Assembly: GCF_001542415.1 (NCBI RefSeq)
Contig: NZ_LNCU01000107.1
Span: 164,752-223,804, forward strand
Direction: 5' to 3'
Length of the DNA stretch: 59,053 bases
Origin: Bradyrhizobium macuxiense
GTDB taxonomy: Bacteria; Pseudomonadota; Alphaproteobacteria; Rhizobiales; Xanthobacteraceae
Shown here piece by piece: positions 9,638 to 18,995 of the stretch. Numbering within the stretch: the first letter of the stretch is position 1; each line of letters starts with the position of its first letter. The position numbers and the translations under genes were made by a program. The notes below the pieces were generated by a model. The model was given only the letters and a program-made list of their open reading frames with translations. It ran no database searches and was not told the origin of the DNA.

Positions 9638-9823
9638 TCAAAGCTTATCCAACGCGTGGGTCGTCTGGTCGCCAGTCGAGTACCGCATCTCCTGAGTGTC
9701 GTTTTTTGCCAACAGTGCCTCGACCATTTCGACGGCGCGGTGCCGGTCGGCGGGATTTCGCAACGAACGAAACGCCCTCAAGAGGCGAAAGGTCTGGGCA
9801 ACTTCCTCGGAGCGGCTCTTCAT
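9638..9823 (-). pseudogene. Possible C-terminal remnant of an XRE-type regulator
   Basis: This 61-residue minus-strand frame contains TFRLLRAFRSLRNPADRHRA and VEMVEALLAK. The pattern resembles the conserved tail that follows the helix-turn-helix in many rhizobial XRE-family proteins. No helix-turn-helix precedes it and no good ribosome binding site is seen. It may be a leftover fragment or a very small real gene. The rest of 9508-10162 holds nothing I recognise. Confidence 0.35.
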
Positions 9824-10162
9824 TGGAGGGTGGCTCCCGACATTAAGGTCCGGTTCAAAAGATCTGATCCTGTTTAAAGCAAAGAGATGGCGCGGCTCGT
9901 GTGGTACAGTTCAGGACGACCGCGGACGCTCGATGTTGGCTCCCATATAGCCTGTTCGTTCCGGCGCCGCCACCGGGGCGCCACGCTTGGTGAAGATGGG
10001 TACCTGCTGCTTCGCCCTGCTGCTACGATATTCTTACATCCGGCCTGCGGAGGCTGCCGCAAGCATCCAACATACGGACCAGCATGACTGATCGTAGATC
10101 ACTCCGCTGATCGCTGGATCTGGACCGGTCCGGTCACCCTCAGAGTCCATCACAAATCAGGT

Positions 10163-11026
10163 CTACTTGCAGAGCGCTATGATTGTCTTCATAGAAGCGG
10201 CCCCGGCGGGCAGGTACACAACAACGCTTTGTCGCAGCTCGCCTTCTGGATGCATCGTAACCCTATCGAGGCTTATGCGTCCTCCGACTGGATGCTGTAA
10301 TTCTAAGGGATAAGTAAGCTTCTCTTTTGTGCTATACTGAGTCCACCACTTCGAAAACTCCGGACTCTTTGCCTCCAATTCCCGTACCAGCTCCACAGAA
10401 CCTTCGTCCTCAGGATTCCAGCTCCAGTCCGCTCTAAACTTCGCTACGACCTCTTGGGCAATTTCGTCCCAATTCAGTGTGACTTCGCGGAAGCGGGGGT
10501 CAGTGAAGAATAGCCTGAGCATATTCGGAAGTTCGGACGTCGAGTTGTGACAGTGATCGAAAACCTTGCTGTGCGCCGCGTTGGAAGCGAGGATATCCCA
10601 GCGAAGATTCCTTATATAAGCTGGCTGAAACGGGAAGGAATTGATCAACTCGATGAGGCGCGCGGGAACCGACGTTTCCTCGAAAGACTTAGAGCGCGGC
10701 CGGGCAAGTCGGCCAAGATACGTTATCTGATCGACGCTTAAGCGGAAGGCTTGACCAAGTCGATTTACGACCTGTTCCGACGGATGCACATCTCGGCCCT
10801 GCTCAAGCCACGCGTACCAGTCCGTGCTCACTCCGATAATTTCGGCTACCTCTTCCCTGCGCAATCCCGGCGTGCGACGGCGGGCGCTACGAGAAAGTCC
10901 GATCTCCTCAGGCGATACATGCTCGCGCATGTATCGCAGAAATTCGCCCAACTGCTTTTGCCGTTCACTTAATTCGTTACGCACGGTCGCATCCGAGTCG
11001 GCGGACGTCTTCGTGAGATGCCGCAT
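10163..11026 (-). CDS. Helix-turn-helix regulator, XRE with MmyB-like ligand domain
   Basis: A minus-strand protein of 287 residues from the ATG at 11026. Residues 20-95 are an XRE helix-turn-helix with LGEFLRYMREHVSPEEIGL, TPGLRREEVAEIIGVSTDWYAWLEQGR and the LSVDQITYLGRLARP hinge. The remainder is the PAS-like MmyB/MLTR ligand-binding domain (LRLFFTDPRFRE, then a tryptophan-rich segment). Members repress neighbouring short-chain dehydrogenase or hydrolase genes and are thought to bind small lipophilic ligands. The open frame extends 59 codons upstream, but homology begins at the chosen start and AGGGAAGAA lies about 13 bases before it. It is transcribed away from the LysR gene at 11907; its target is unknown. 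Confidence 0.88.
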   Translation of the reverse strand: MRHLTKTSADSDATVRNELSERQKQLGEFLRYMREHVSPEEIGLSRSARRRTPGLRREEVAEIIGVSTDWYAWLEQGRDVHPSEQVVNRLGQAFRLSVDQITYLGRLARPRSKSFEETSVPARLIELINSFPFQPAYIRNLRWDILASNAAHSKVFDHCHNSTSELPNMLRLFFTDPRFREVTLNWDEIAQEVVAKFRADWSWNPEDEGSVELVRELEAKSPEFSKWWTQYSTKEKLTYPLELQHPVGGRISLDRVTMHPEGELRQSVVVYLPAGAASMKTIIALCK

Positions 11027-11906
11027 TCTTTGGCAAAATATTCTTCCCTGATTGTTGCGGTAATACAAGAGCCGAATGACAGCTCCCGATAACCGCATAT
11101 CGTTGCTAGTAGTCGCTAAAGCGACGCGGACGATGGCGTAACATGGTGCACTATCCACTTTGAAGCGTCCCACCTTCGTGGCGCTCTCAAGATCTGGGCC
11201 CATCTGTCAAGGACTTGGGAGGAGATCGGTGTCTGACATTGGCCGGTCCGGGCTCAGCTTCAGGTCTGGCCTGCTAGCCCGGCGTTCATCCATAGAAACC
11301 ACAGATAGTACAATCGTTGAATGTGCATGAGACGCGCCTCAATTATAAGGTATATATTCTTTCATATATGGAAAGGGTGTATTTCGCGGGTATCATTTGT
11401 TCTTGGTCATGACGACAGCTAGTCTGAAAGAAGCAAGGGGCTGGAAGAGGGGGCTGTGCTATCGCTCTAGCGCTCGTTCCAGATCGAAAGCAACCTTATC
11501 TAGCCCATTGGGCGAAGACTCCGATTCCAGATGGCTGCCTCTCTAGATGAGGAGGCCAATATGGACCAAGCTGACGCAGCAGGACTTGCGCTTCAGTGCC
11601 TATGACTGGCGGCGCGGATGTTTGATCAAGCGGCCGGGCTGTACCATAAATGCCTGACCGAGACTGTCTCTCAGCTTGTGGGGCTTGGAGACCATTGAGG
11701 CTTTGCAAATGACTTCACCGTCAAGTACCGAGCGAGCCCTGAGTATCCTTCGCCGGCGGCGATCGTCGATCGATTGCGAAGTATCAGTGCCAGCCGGATC
11801 AAACGCAGAACCGACAGAAATTGAGTCAGTACGTCAGAAGAGCTTCGAGGTTCGCAACATTGGAAGCAACACCTACACGTTGGCTTCACGCGCCTGGAAA
11901 AGTCCT
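11027..11906. other. Intergenic region with AT-rich divergent promoter segment
   Basis: This separates the minus-strand XRE gene from the plus-strand LysR gene. Around 11340-11375 it becomes strikingly AT-rich, with an inverted repeat ATATAT-TCTTTC-ATATAT at 11352-11369, a plausible promoter or operator in otherwise GC-rich DNA. The LysR frame stays open back to 11676 without family similarity. No independent gene is recognised. Confidence 0.4.
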
Positions 11907-12821
11907 GTGGATCGCCTGACTCAAATGGAGCTGTTTGTTCAGGCTGTAGAGCTTGGAAGCATCACGCGCGCAGCAGAAAAACTTGGTCTATCGGATCCGG
12001 TAGCAAGTCGCTGTCTCAGTCAGCTGGAACAGAGGTTAGGAGCTCGGCTACTCGAGAGAACAACTCGTCGACTCTGGCTGACGGAAGCTGGTCGCGCGTA
12101 CCTTCAACATTGCGTGGAGTTGCTCGCGGGCATCGCGGACGCCGACGCATGTGTCAGCGAGTACAGTGCACAACCTTCTGGCGTACTGTCGCTCACCAGT
12201 TCGCCTTCATTTGCGATGATGCATATTGCGCCGGTCGTTCCCGAATTTCGGCGCTCGTATCCCGGCATCTCCGTTCATATTATTACAACTAAGCACCATG
12301 AGGATGCAATCGAGTCGGGCGTGGATATCGCCGTGCGCACCCGTCCCGTCGAGCCGGACTCGGGCATCACCGTGCGCAAGCTCGCGCGAGCTCGTTACGT
12401 GCCCGTCGCCTCTCCGAAATACCTCGCCGAGTACGGCGCGCCGACGACGCCCAAGGAGTTGGAGCAACACCCCACCCTCATCTATGGCTTCTCACGAGAG
12501 TTTCATCCGCACAGCTTTTCGCGGGGGGATACGATCGAGACGGTACGCCTCAGGCCGGCACTGCTGGCCACCGAAGGCCGAGTGCTGTGCGCAGCTGCAC
12601 TTGAGGGGGGCGGCATCCTGCTTCAACCGATGTATACGATCTATGAGGACGTCAAGGCGGGCCGCCTTGTGCCAGTCCTCGCTGATTGGGAGCTGCCTCC
12701 CGTCGTCATCAACATGGCATGCCACACACGCAAGCATCAGCCTGCCAAAATCCGCGTTTTCATGGACTTTCTCCTCGCGCACTTCGCTCGGCTCGACTAC
12801 GAGCGAAAATGGATGGAGTAG
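11907..12821 (+). CDS. LysR family transcriptional regulator
   Basis: A 304-residue LysR regulator. The winged helix-turn-helix is clear at the N-terminus (MELFVQAVELGSITRAAEKL, then CLSQLEQRLGARLLERTTRR), followed by a substrate-binding domain with VRTRPVEPDSGITVRKLA, and a C-terminus typical of the CrgA/AaeR-like branch (IRVFMDFL). I choose GTG 11907 because GGAAAAG precedes it and the family starts there; an ATG at 11925 is also possible. Such regulators often act on oxidoreductases or efflux genes next door. The nearest downstream genes are the racemase and the Liv remnants, so a role there is only positional inference. Confidence 0.9.
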   Translation: MDRLTQMELFVQAVELGSITRAAEKLGLSDPVASRCLSQLEQRLGARLLERTTRRLWLTEAGRAYLQHCVELLAGIADADACVSEYSAQPSGVLSLTSSPSFAMMHIAPVVPEFRRSYPGISVHIITTKHHEDAIESGVDIAVRTRPVEPDSGITVRKLARARYVPVASPKYLAEYGAPTTPKELEQHPTLIYGFSREFHPHSFSRGDTIETVRLRPALLATEGRVLCAAALEGGGILLQPMYTIYEDVKAGRLVPVLADWELPPVVINMACHTRKHQPAKIRVFMDFLLAHFARLDYERKWME

Positions 12822-13142
12822 TCGCCGAGCAGGTGGTGGCCGGCTCCCCATGAGATGTTTGGGGATTTAATTGAGCCTCCGCGTTGCGTCTACACGCAGT
12901 AATTTTGCGAGTAATGCTCTCTCGTATTCGTCCGATTCAAGAAAGAATGTCTTGCAATTGGAGCCTTTATTGAAGGCGAGTGCACGACTAGAGATGTGCA
13001 CGTTAGGGAGCAAACAAAAAGGCTAACCATGTCTCTTGTAGACAGCGTCACCGGGCGGAGGGCCGTCTGCCCGTCGGCTTGGGCGGGCTCGTGGAGAGGA
13101 CACTTTAGTCAGAACTGCGCTGGCATTCCTGACCGCTCGTTG

Positions 13143-13346
13143 GCGCAAGCCCCCGTAATCACGGGAGACGATTATCTTCTCGCGCAGCCGAGCATCAATA
13201 ACGAGATGGCCCAGCTCATTCCCAATGCCGAGCTTGAGAGCCTTCCCTGTGGACACAAGTCAATCCTGGAGGCCTCCAAAGAGGTCGTAGAGACGATGCG
13301 GGGATGTCTCAAAAGACACTGCGTCAAACAGAGTCTAACGCGCTGA
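13143..13346 (+). pseudogene. Alpha/beta hydrolase, C-terminal remnant
   Basis: From about 13149 the frame reads APVITGDDYLLAQPSINNEM, then PNAELESLPCGHKSILEA. This is the strand carrying the acid residue and the GH of the catalytic histidine from an alpha/beta hydrolase. The nucleophile elbow and all earlier parts are missing, and the residues before 13143 are not hydrolase-like. It resembles the C-terminus of the intact hydrolase at 18093 (AGDEDRISAPSLANEIA, CGHLSTVE), so it may derive from a related gene. The 320 bases between the LysR stop and this remnant hold nothing else recognised. Confidence 0.65.
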
Positions 13347-13372
13347 CGAGTGGCCGTGTAGCGAGCGATAAG

Positions 13373-14185
13373 ATGCGCATTTGGCACCAGTCCGTCACAG
13401 AACTCGAAGCGCTTCCTCACTATGCCGAATCGCTGTCGCGCCGCTTCGCGGCGGTTGCGAGCCCGGGGGTCGAGGTCGTGCTGCATGGAGTACCGATCGG
13501 GACTTATGGCTCCTCCTCTCCCGCGCTGGCTCTCGAGTATCCGCGCGAGAGGAGCCGTGTTGCGAATGTTGTGCTTGCGCAGCTCGAACATGCCGAGTCC
13601 GAAGGATTCGACGCTGTTATGATCGCTTCGTTTGCCGAGCTCGCGCTGCGCGACGCCCGAGCGACTCTCGATATCCCGGTCACGTCAATGATGGAGAGTT
13701 GTCTCCTGGCCGGCTGTTCGGTTGCCCCGCAGATCGGAATCGTGACGATCTCGCCAGCAGGTGTGCGGATGCTGAGAGAGTGTGTGGACCGCCACAAACT
13801 GAATGCACGCGTCATAGAGATCGCTAGCCTCGATCCGGCCTTCAATGAATTTGATCTACAGCGCGCCTTTGACGAGCCTGAGAAGGTCAGGGCGGCTTTT
13901 GAGATGGCCGCTCGCAGAGCGATCGAGGCCGGGGCGGACATCATTATTCCAGGAGAGGGCGTGTTGAACGAGCTGACCGTGCATTGGGGCATTCGAGAGC
14001 TCGATCATGTCGCGGTGATGGATGCGACCGCAGTTACGTTGACGTATACGGAGATGTTGGTACGAGCTTATCAAAGGTCCATGCTGCGTACCGGACGACG
14101 ATGGGAGTACCGCAAGGTGCCTGGCGATCTCAGGCAGGTGCTCGCCGCTCCTCGGAGGCGGCCATGCCGCTGCGTCGATCATTGA
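13373..14185 (+). CDS. Asp/Glu/hydantoin racemase family protein
   Basis: A 270-residue protein starting MRIWHQSVTELEALPHYAE, close to the start seen in many Asp/Glu/hydantoin racemase-fold proteins. The family uses two cysteines on a pseudo-symmetric fold. Here the second-half cysteine region is altered: ESCLLAGC is present in the first half, but the later segment reads IIIPGEGVLNE without a cysteine. That could make it an isomerase or decarboxylase-like relative, such as maleate isomerase or arylmalonate decarboxylase, rather than a true racemase. The ATG at 13373 overlaps nothing and has a weak ribosome binding site. It precedes the Liv transporter scraps. Confidence 0.8.
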   Translation: MRIWHQSVTELEALPHYAESLSRRFAAVASPGVEVVLHGVPIGTYGSSSPALALEYPRERSRVANVVLAQLEHAESEGFDAVMIASFAELALRDARATLDIPVTSMMESCLLAGCSVAPQIGIVTISPAGVRMLRECVDRHKLNARVIEIASLDPAFNEFDLQRAFDEPEKVRAAFEMAARRAIEAGADIIIPGEGVLNELTVHWGIRELDHVAVMDATAVTLTYTEMLVRAYQRSMLRTGRRWEYRKVPGDLRQVLAAPRRRPCRCVDH

Positions 14186-14285
14186 GATATCGTCGGTTTA
14201 AGGTGTTCTTGGAGTTCGCAACGATGCCTCCACGCGGCGACGAAGGCTGGGATGATCGGATTGACTAGGCGATGGCCAAACCGAT

Positions 14286-14353
14286 GTGCATCGTTCAACG
14301 TTCGCGAGCAGCTCGACGTCATCGAGGCTTATCTCAAGGGCAAGGACCAATGA
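14286..14353 (+). pseudogene. livG C-terminal tail remnant
   Basis: In a frame different from the downstream livF, the bases just before 14353 read EQLDVIEAYLKGKDQ and stop. This is the usual last helix of the LivG ATPase (the pattern VIEAYLG). Its stop overlaps the livF start as ATGA, the standard livG-livF junction. Nothing of the Walker motifs of livG is present upstream, so the bulk of the gene has been deleted. Confidence 0.6.
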
Positions 14354-15063
14354 CGATGCTGCTTAACGTCAAGGACCTGCGTGCCTATTACGGCAAGGTG
14401 CAGGCGCTCCATGGCCTGTCCTTCTCGCTCAACGAGGGCTCGCTGACGGCGCTGCTCGGCGCCAACGGCGCCGGCAAGACCACGACGCTGCGAGCGATCT
14501 GCAACATGGTGCGCTTCACCGGCGCGATCGAGTTCGACGGTAAGCCGCTTGTCGGCCGATCGATTGGGAAGGTCGCGCGCCTGGGAATCGCCCACATCCC
14601 ACAGGGGCGTGGCGCCTTGATCAACATGACAGTGCAAGAGAATCTCCAGCTCGGGGCCATCACCCGAAAGAACAAATTCCAGATCGGCTCCGACATCGAG
14701 CGTATCTACAACTATTTCCCGGTCCTGAAGCGGCGGCACACCCAACAGGCCGGTACGCTCTCCGGCGGCGAGCAGCAGATGCTGACGGTCGCGCGTGCGC
14801 TGATGCTGCGGCCGCGCTTGATGTTGTTAGATGAGCCCACTTTCGGCCTTGCCCCGCTGATCGTGCGCGACCTATTTGGGATACTCGGCAAGATCAACCG
14901 CGAGGACAAGGTGTCGATCCTGGTTGTCGAGCAGAACGCCCAGCTTGCGCTAGAGCTCGTCGACCAGGTCTATGTGATTGAGACCGGACGCATCGTGATG
15001 GCGGGCAACGCCAAGGACATCGCGAAGGACGAAGAAATCCGTAAATCCTGTCCGGGCTCCTGA
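14350..15063 (+). CDS. livF: Branched-chain-type ABC transporter ATPase LivF
   Basis: A 237-residue LivF-type ATPase. The Walker A is GANGAGKTT, the signature is LSGGEQQML, and Walker B is RLMLLDEPTFGLAP, followed by the switch-region stretch VVEQNAQLALELVDQVYVIETGRI. The ATG at 14350 follows AAGGGCAAGGA. LivF and LivG energise uptake of branched-chain amino acids or, in catabolic clusters, aromatic acids. Here the partner livG is reduced to its tail and livH to a short broken start, so the ATPase can work only if it joins a complete transporter encoded elsewhere. Its end (EIRKSCPGS) is slightly atypical. Confidence 0.9.
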   Translation: MTMLLNVKDLRAYYGKVQALHGLSFSLNEGSLTALLGANGAGKTTTLRAICNMVRFTGAIEFDGKPLVGRSIGKVARLGIAHIPQGRGALINMTVQENLQLGAITRKNKFQIGSDIERIYNYFPVLKRRHTQQAGTLSGGEQQMLTVARALMLRPRLMLLDEPTFGLAPLIVRDLFGILGKINREDKVSILVVEQNAQLALELVDQVYVIETGRIVMAGNAKDIAKDEEIRKSCPGS

Positions 15064-15075
15064 GGAGCCGGCACG

Positions 15076-15310
15076 ATGGAGCGTTTCACCAACCAAGTCC
15101 TGGCTGGGATTGCCACCGGCGCCATCCACGCCTGTAAGGCGCTCGCGGTGGTCATGATCTCTACCACCAGTCGACCATCTCAACTTCGGGCAAGGACGAG
15201 ATGGTGATGTTTACGACATTTGCTTCCTGGCAGTCGGCACAACGGGCGTGCGCTCCGCGGCCTCCTTCGTCATCACGCTGCCCGTCGCCTTCGGCGAGCG
15301 GCATCGTGGC
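15076..15310 (+). pseudogene. livH permease N-terminal remnant
   Basis: The ATG at 15076 has GAGGAG upstream and reads MERFTNQVLAGIATGAIHAC, the standard first helix of LivH. After VVMI the frame breaks. Later frames recover DHLNFGQG and EMVMFTTFASWQ, the next conserved LivH segment, with single-base shifts between. Homology fades by about 15310 and the binding-protein gene begins at 15388. About 250 residues of permease and all of livM are gone. Confidence 0.75.
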
Positions 15311-15387
15311 GCAAGGCAGATTGGGATGATCGGCCTAGAGCTGATGCGAAGATTGAGAAACACCTAAAACTAGGAAAGGAAATCAAG

Positions 15388-16611
15388 ATGCTTTCGATGA
15401 GGCTACCAATCGCTCTTTTGGTGACATTCGCAGCTTTCACATCCGGCGCAGCTCTGGCCCAAAAGAAATACGACACCGGCGCGACCGACACCGAGATCAA
15501 GATCGGCAATCTCATGCCCTATAGCGGACCGGCGTCGCCCTACAGCATAGTGGGCAAGACCGAAGAAGCGTATTTCAAGATGGTCAACGATAATGGTGGC
15601 ATCAACGGCCGCAAGATCAACTTCATCTCCTATGACGACGCCTACTCGCCGCCGAAGGCCGTCGAGCAGGCTCGCAAGCTCATCGAGAGTGACGAGGTGC
15701 TCTTCGTGTTCAGCCCGCTCGGTACGCCGACCAACTCCGCTATTCAAAAGTTCCTAAATGCCAAGAAGGTGCCGCAACTCTTTGTCGCAAGCGGCGCCGC
15801 GAAGTGGAATGATCCGAGTAATTTTCCTTGGACCATGGGTTGGCAGCTCGGGTTTCAAACGGAAGCTCAGATCTACGCGAAATGGCTGATGAAGGAAAAG
15901 CCGGACGCGAAGATCGCGATCTTCTATCAGAATGATGACTTCGGAAAGGACTACCTAAAGGGCATCAAGGAGGGTCTTGGGGCCAAAGCTGCCTCGATGA
16001 TCATCATGGAAGAAAGCTACGAGGTGACCGAGCCGTCGATCGACTCTCACATCGTCAAGATCAAAGCGGCCAATCCCGATGTTCTTTTCATATTCGCGAC
16101 GATTAAGTCTGGTGCTCAAGCTATCAGAAAGACCGCTGAACTCGGCTGGAAGCCGTTGCAGATCGTCAATAACGGCGCATCCTTCGTTGGCAGTGTAATG
16201 AAGCCCGCCGGCTTCGAGAATGCCCAAGGAGTTCTGTCGGCTGCTTACAACAAAGAAGGAGCTGATCCTCAGTGGAAGGATGATCCCGGCATGAAGAAAT
16301 GGTCGTCGTTCGTCGACAAATACATGCCGGGCGCTGACAAAACCGATGGAAGCATTGTCCACGGTTACGGAGTCGCGCAAACACTCGTTAAAGTGCTCGA
16401 GATGTGTGGCGACAATCTCACCCGCGCGAACGTCATGAAGCAGGCGGCAAGCCTGAAAGAATTCACGACGGACACGCTTTTACCCGGAATCACAATAAAC
16501 ACTTCGCCGACCGATTTTGCGCCGATCGAGCAGATGCGAATGATGCGCTTCAAAGGCGAGCACTGGGAATTGTTCGGGCCAGTGCGCGGCGCCGAGGCGA
16601 CTCCAGAGTGA
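15388..16611 (+). CDS. ABC transporter periplasmic binding protein (Liv type)
   Basis: A 407-residue type I periplasmic binding protein. It begins with a signal peptide (MLSMRLPIALLVTFAAF, cleavage after ALA), then QKKYDTGATDTEIKIGN and MPYSGPASPYS, and has the DDAYSPPKAVEQARKL and YQNDDFGKDYL motifs of the receptor ligand-binding fold. The ATG at 15388 has AGGAAAGGA upstream. It would bind its ligand in the periplasm and deliver it to a LivHM permease. The second binding protein at 38557 is clearly a paralogue, with the same 17-residue mature start and parallel sequence throughout. The local permease genes are broken, so it must share another transporter or be idle. Confidence 0.92.
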   Translation: MLSMRLPIALLVTFAAFTSGAALAQKKYDTGATDTEIKIGNLMPYSGPASPYSIVGKTEEAYFKMVNDNGGINGRKINFISYDDAYSPPKAVEQARKLIESDEVLFVFSPLGTPTNSAIQKFLNAKKVPQLFVASGAAKWNDPSNFPWTMGWQLGFQTEAQIYAKWLMKEKPDAKIAIFYQNDDFGKDYLKGIKEGLGAKAASMIIMEESYEVTEPSIDSHIVKIKAANPDVLFIFATIKSGAQAIRKTAELGWKPLQIVNNGASFVGSVMKPAGFENAQGVLSAAYNKEGADPQWKDDPGMKKWSSFVDKYMPGADKTDGSIVHGYGVAQTLVKVLEMCGDNLTRANVMKQAASLKEFTTDTLLPGITINTSPTDFAPIEQMRMMRFKGEHWELFGPVRGAEATPE

Positions 16612-16784
16612 TCGATGGAAGAATGTATTCGAGTCCCTGCGGACTGGCCGCGGGGACCAGTCTCGCCGGATCTGCGCAACGAACCCATTCATTCAGCCCT
16701 GGAACGTCTGTTCTGTGCTGAAGACATTTTTCGGCAACGGTAAATTCCGTAGAAGGGCCAAGTTCATAAGAGGGGAGCATGATC

Positions 16785-18002
16785 ATGAGCTCTGCAAAAG
16801 CCGTCACAATCGTCGGCGCTGGCCCTGTCGGGCTATTAGCGGCTCTTGGATTGGCGAAGTCCGGAATCGCCGTCAACGTATTGGAACGAGCGAAAGGTGT
16901 CATATCGTCGCCGCGCGCGATCGCTTATCACTGGTCTTGTCTTGAAGGCTTGTCGGAGTTGGGGCTACTAGAGGAAGCACTTCAAGTCGGATTTTCAAAG
17001 CAGGACTATTGCTATATTGAATATCTGACCGGCGACCGTATCGAATACAGCTTGGATGTTTTGGAAGGGCGCACGAAGTTTCCCTATAATCTCCACCTCG
17101 GTCAGCATTTGCTCGCAGAGATCGCGCTGCGAAAGCTCGCTGCCTATCCGAACGCGGCTGTTCACTGGGGCGTCAACGTCACTGACATCACACAAGACGC
17201 CGAAGGTGTGTCGGTTCAAGCCGTTGGACCTAGCGGAGAACTCGAGTTCCGCAGTGGCTGGCTTGTTGGTGCTGATGGTGCCGGCAGTACGGTTCGAAGT
17301 AAGCTGGGCCTGGAGTTCGAGGGTATCACCTGGCCGAAGCGCTTCGTCGCTGCGAATCTCTATCTCGACTTCTCCAAGTATGGCTTTGCTCGATCGACGT
17401 TTCTGATCGATTCGACCTTCGGAGCCATCATCGTCAAGCTGGACCGAAATGATCTCTGGCGGTGCACTTACAGCGAGGATGTGAACCTACCAGAGGAAAG
17501 CATCCCAGAGCGCATGAGGGAGTTCTTGGGGGTAATTGTCCCCGATGCGAAGGATTACAAGCTGGACGCCTATTCACCTTATCGGATGCATCAGCGTGCG
17601 GCCACGAAGTTTCGCGTTGGGCGAGTGCTGCTCGCGGGCGATGCTGCGCATGCCACTAATCCTAGTGGGGGCTACGGCCTCGTTGGTGGGTTGTTCGATG
17701 TCTACGCACTCTACAAAGCTCTTGCCGCTGTGGTGCAGGGCCGAGCCGGAGATGAGTTGCTTGACAGGTATGCGGAAGACCGTCGTCGCGTCTTTCTTGA
17801 GATCGTCTCACCTGCTGCATCGGAGAACAAGCGCATGATCTTTGATACCAGCGATCCGGCACAGCGTGCTGCCGATATGGCGAAGATTCGACACCTTGCC
17901 GCCGATAAGGCGACGTTGCTCGAGCGCTTGATGCTGACGTCCCGGATGAGCTCTGAGCCGCTAGCCCTATCCGCAATGTTGCCGCAGAGCGAGACGATTT
18001 GA
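16785..18002 (+). CDS. FAD-dependent aromatic monooxygenase (PheA/MhpA-like)
   Basis: A 405-residue group A flavin monooxygenase. The N-terminal FAD motif is VTIVGAGPVGLLAALGLAKSG, the second motif is VGADGAGSTVRSKLGL, and the third is VLLAGDAAHATNPSGGYGL. Such enzymes hydroxylate phenolic rings with NAD(P)H and oxygen. The ATG at 16785 is preferred over that at 16779, because GGGGAG then has normal spacing. It is followed within a few hundred bases by an alpha/beta hydrolase and hydroxyquinol 1,2-dioxygenase. A role making a trihydroxylated ring for that dioxygenase, as resorcinol hydroxylases do, is reasonable but not proven. It lacks the C-terminal thioredoxin-like extension of the larger phenol hydroxylases. 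Confidence 0.85.
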   Translation: MSSAKAVTIVGAGPVGLLAALGLAKSGIAVNVLERAKGVISSPRAIAYHWSCLEGLSELGLLEEALQVGFSKQDYCYIEYLTGDRIEYSLDVLEGRTKFPYNLHLGQHLLAEIALRKLAAYPNAAVHWGVNVTDITQDAEGVSVQAVGPSGELEFRSGWLVGADGAGSTVRSKLGLEFEGITWPKRFVAANLYLDFSKYGFARSTFLIDSTFGAIIVKLDRNDLWRCTYSEDVNLPEESIPERMREFLGVIVPDAKDYKLDAYSPYRMHQRAATKFRVGRVLLAGDAAHATNPSGGYGLVGGLFDVYALYKALAAVVQGRAGDELLDRYAEDRRRVFLEIVSPAASENKRMIFDTSDPAQRAADMAKIRHLAADKATLLERLMLTSRMSSEPLALSAMLPQSETI

Positions 18003-18092
18003 GTTTCTCCGGCAGATCTAAGTGGCGGCCTCTGGGGCGCGCGATCCGTCCCCTGACGGCGTGCAGCCAGAGGCTCCAAGCCTGAATATGAC

Positions 18093-18806
18093 ATGGAGCG
18101 CCCCTTGAGCAAGCATCAGGTTATCTTCGTTCCTGGATTGGCCTCGGATGGACGCCTGTGGCAGCCCGTCGTTGACCGACTTTCCGACATAGTTGAGCCA
18201 ACTGTTGCCCGCTGCAGCGGTAAGTCGATCCCCGACTTTGCTGACGAGATTCTGGCAGAGGCTCCCGGCAGATTTACGATTGCCGGCATTTCTATGGGGG
18301 GGTACGTGGCGCTGGAGGTGGCGCTACGTGGGAACGCCGGCTTGGCGGGAGTAGCCCTTCTGAATACGAATGCGAGACCCGCGACGTCGCTCCAGGTGCA
18401 ACGCTCAACTGCTCTTCTCGGGGATGCCAAGCGCGATCTGTTCGATACGGTCGCGGATAAGCTGGCTGAGACCGTCGCCGGGGGTAAGGCCGAGGTCGCG
18501 ACCCTCGCGGCCGCGATGGCTCGTACGGTTGGCCGCGACGGGTACTTGCGACAGCAACGGGCCGTGCTCGATCGCGTAGACCGACGCAGCGAATTGCGGC
18601 AGATCACCGTGCCAATGCTCGTGATCGCCGGTGATGAAGACCGCATTTCGGCACCTAGCCTGGCCAACGAAATCGCGCGATCGGTGCCCGGGGCCGAACT
18701 GGAGATTTTCCCTTGCGGGCACCTTTCGACTGTCGAAGTTCCGGAGATGGTGTCGGCAAGTCTGCGCGACTGGCTTACACGGCGAGTTGAAGGTGGGGCG
18801 TCATGA
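18093..18806 (+). CDS. Alpha/beta fold hydrolase
   Basis: A 237-residue serine hydrolase. The elbow is AGISMGGYVALE with Ser as nucleophile, the acid lies in VIAGDEDRIS and the catalytic His in PCGHLST. The oxyanion region near the N-terminus is VPGLASDGRLWQPV. It is short, as in the esterase/lactonase-like branch. The start is uncertain between ATG 18093 and a TTG 15 bases on. It lies between the monooxygenase and the ring-cleaving dioxygenase, so it may hydrolyse an ester or lactone of the same pathway; the substrate is not visible in the sequence. Confidence 0.85.
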   Translation: MERPLSKHQVIFVPGLASDGRLWQPVVDRLSDIVEPTVARCSGKSIPDFADEILAEAPGRFTIAGISMGGYVALEVALRGNAGLAGVALLNTNARPATSLQVQRSTALLGDAKRDLFDTVADKLAETVAGGKAEVATLAAAMARTVGRDGYLRQQRAVLDRVDRRSELRQITVPMLVIAGDEDRISAPSLANEIARSVPGAELEIFPCGHLSTVEVPEMVSASLRDWLTRRVEGGAS

Positions 18807-18995
18807 TTTGTTCAGCCCAACGCGATCGTCGGCGCCGTCAGCCAGTTGACGACAACGTCGGTCAGCCAATTGCATGCGAACGGCGAGCACTAAAGTGCTG
18901 TGCACGATGTGCATCGGTGTTGGCCAAGGCATGACTGTGCTCTGGAATAGCTGTGAGCCAAAATGTTTCGGGCCTGGACAGACATAGGGGCCACC

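Noticed and set aside
12226..12870. 214-residue plus-strand frame overlapping the LysR gene
   Set aside because: It is an arginine/serine-rich shadow of the LysR reading frame with no family similarity and no ribosome binding site.
18837..18871. Short direct repeat TCAGCCAGTTG / TCAGCCAATTG
   Set aside because: Only two imperfect 11-base copies; not enough to call an operator or repeat.
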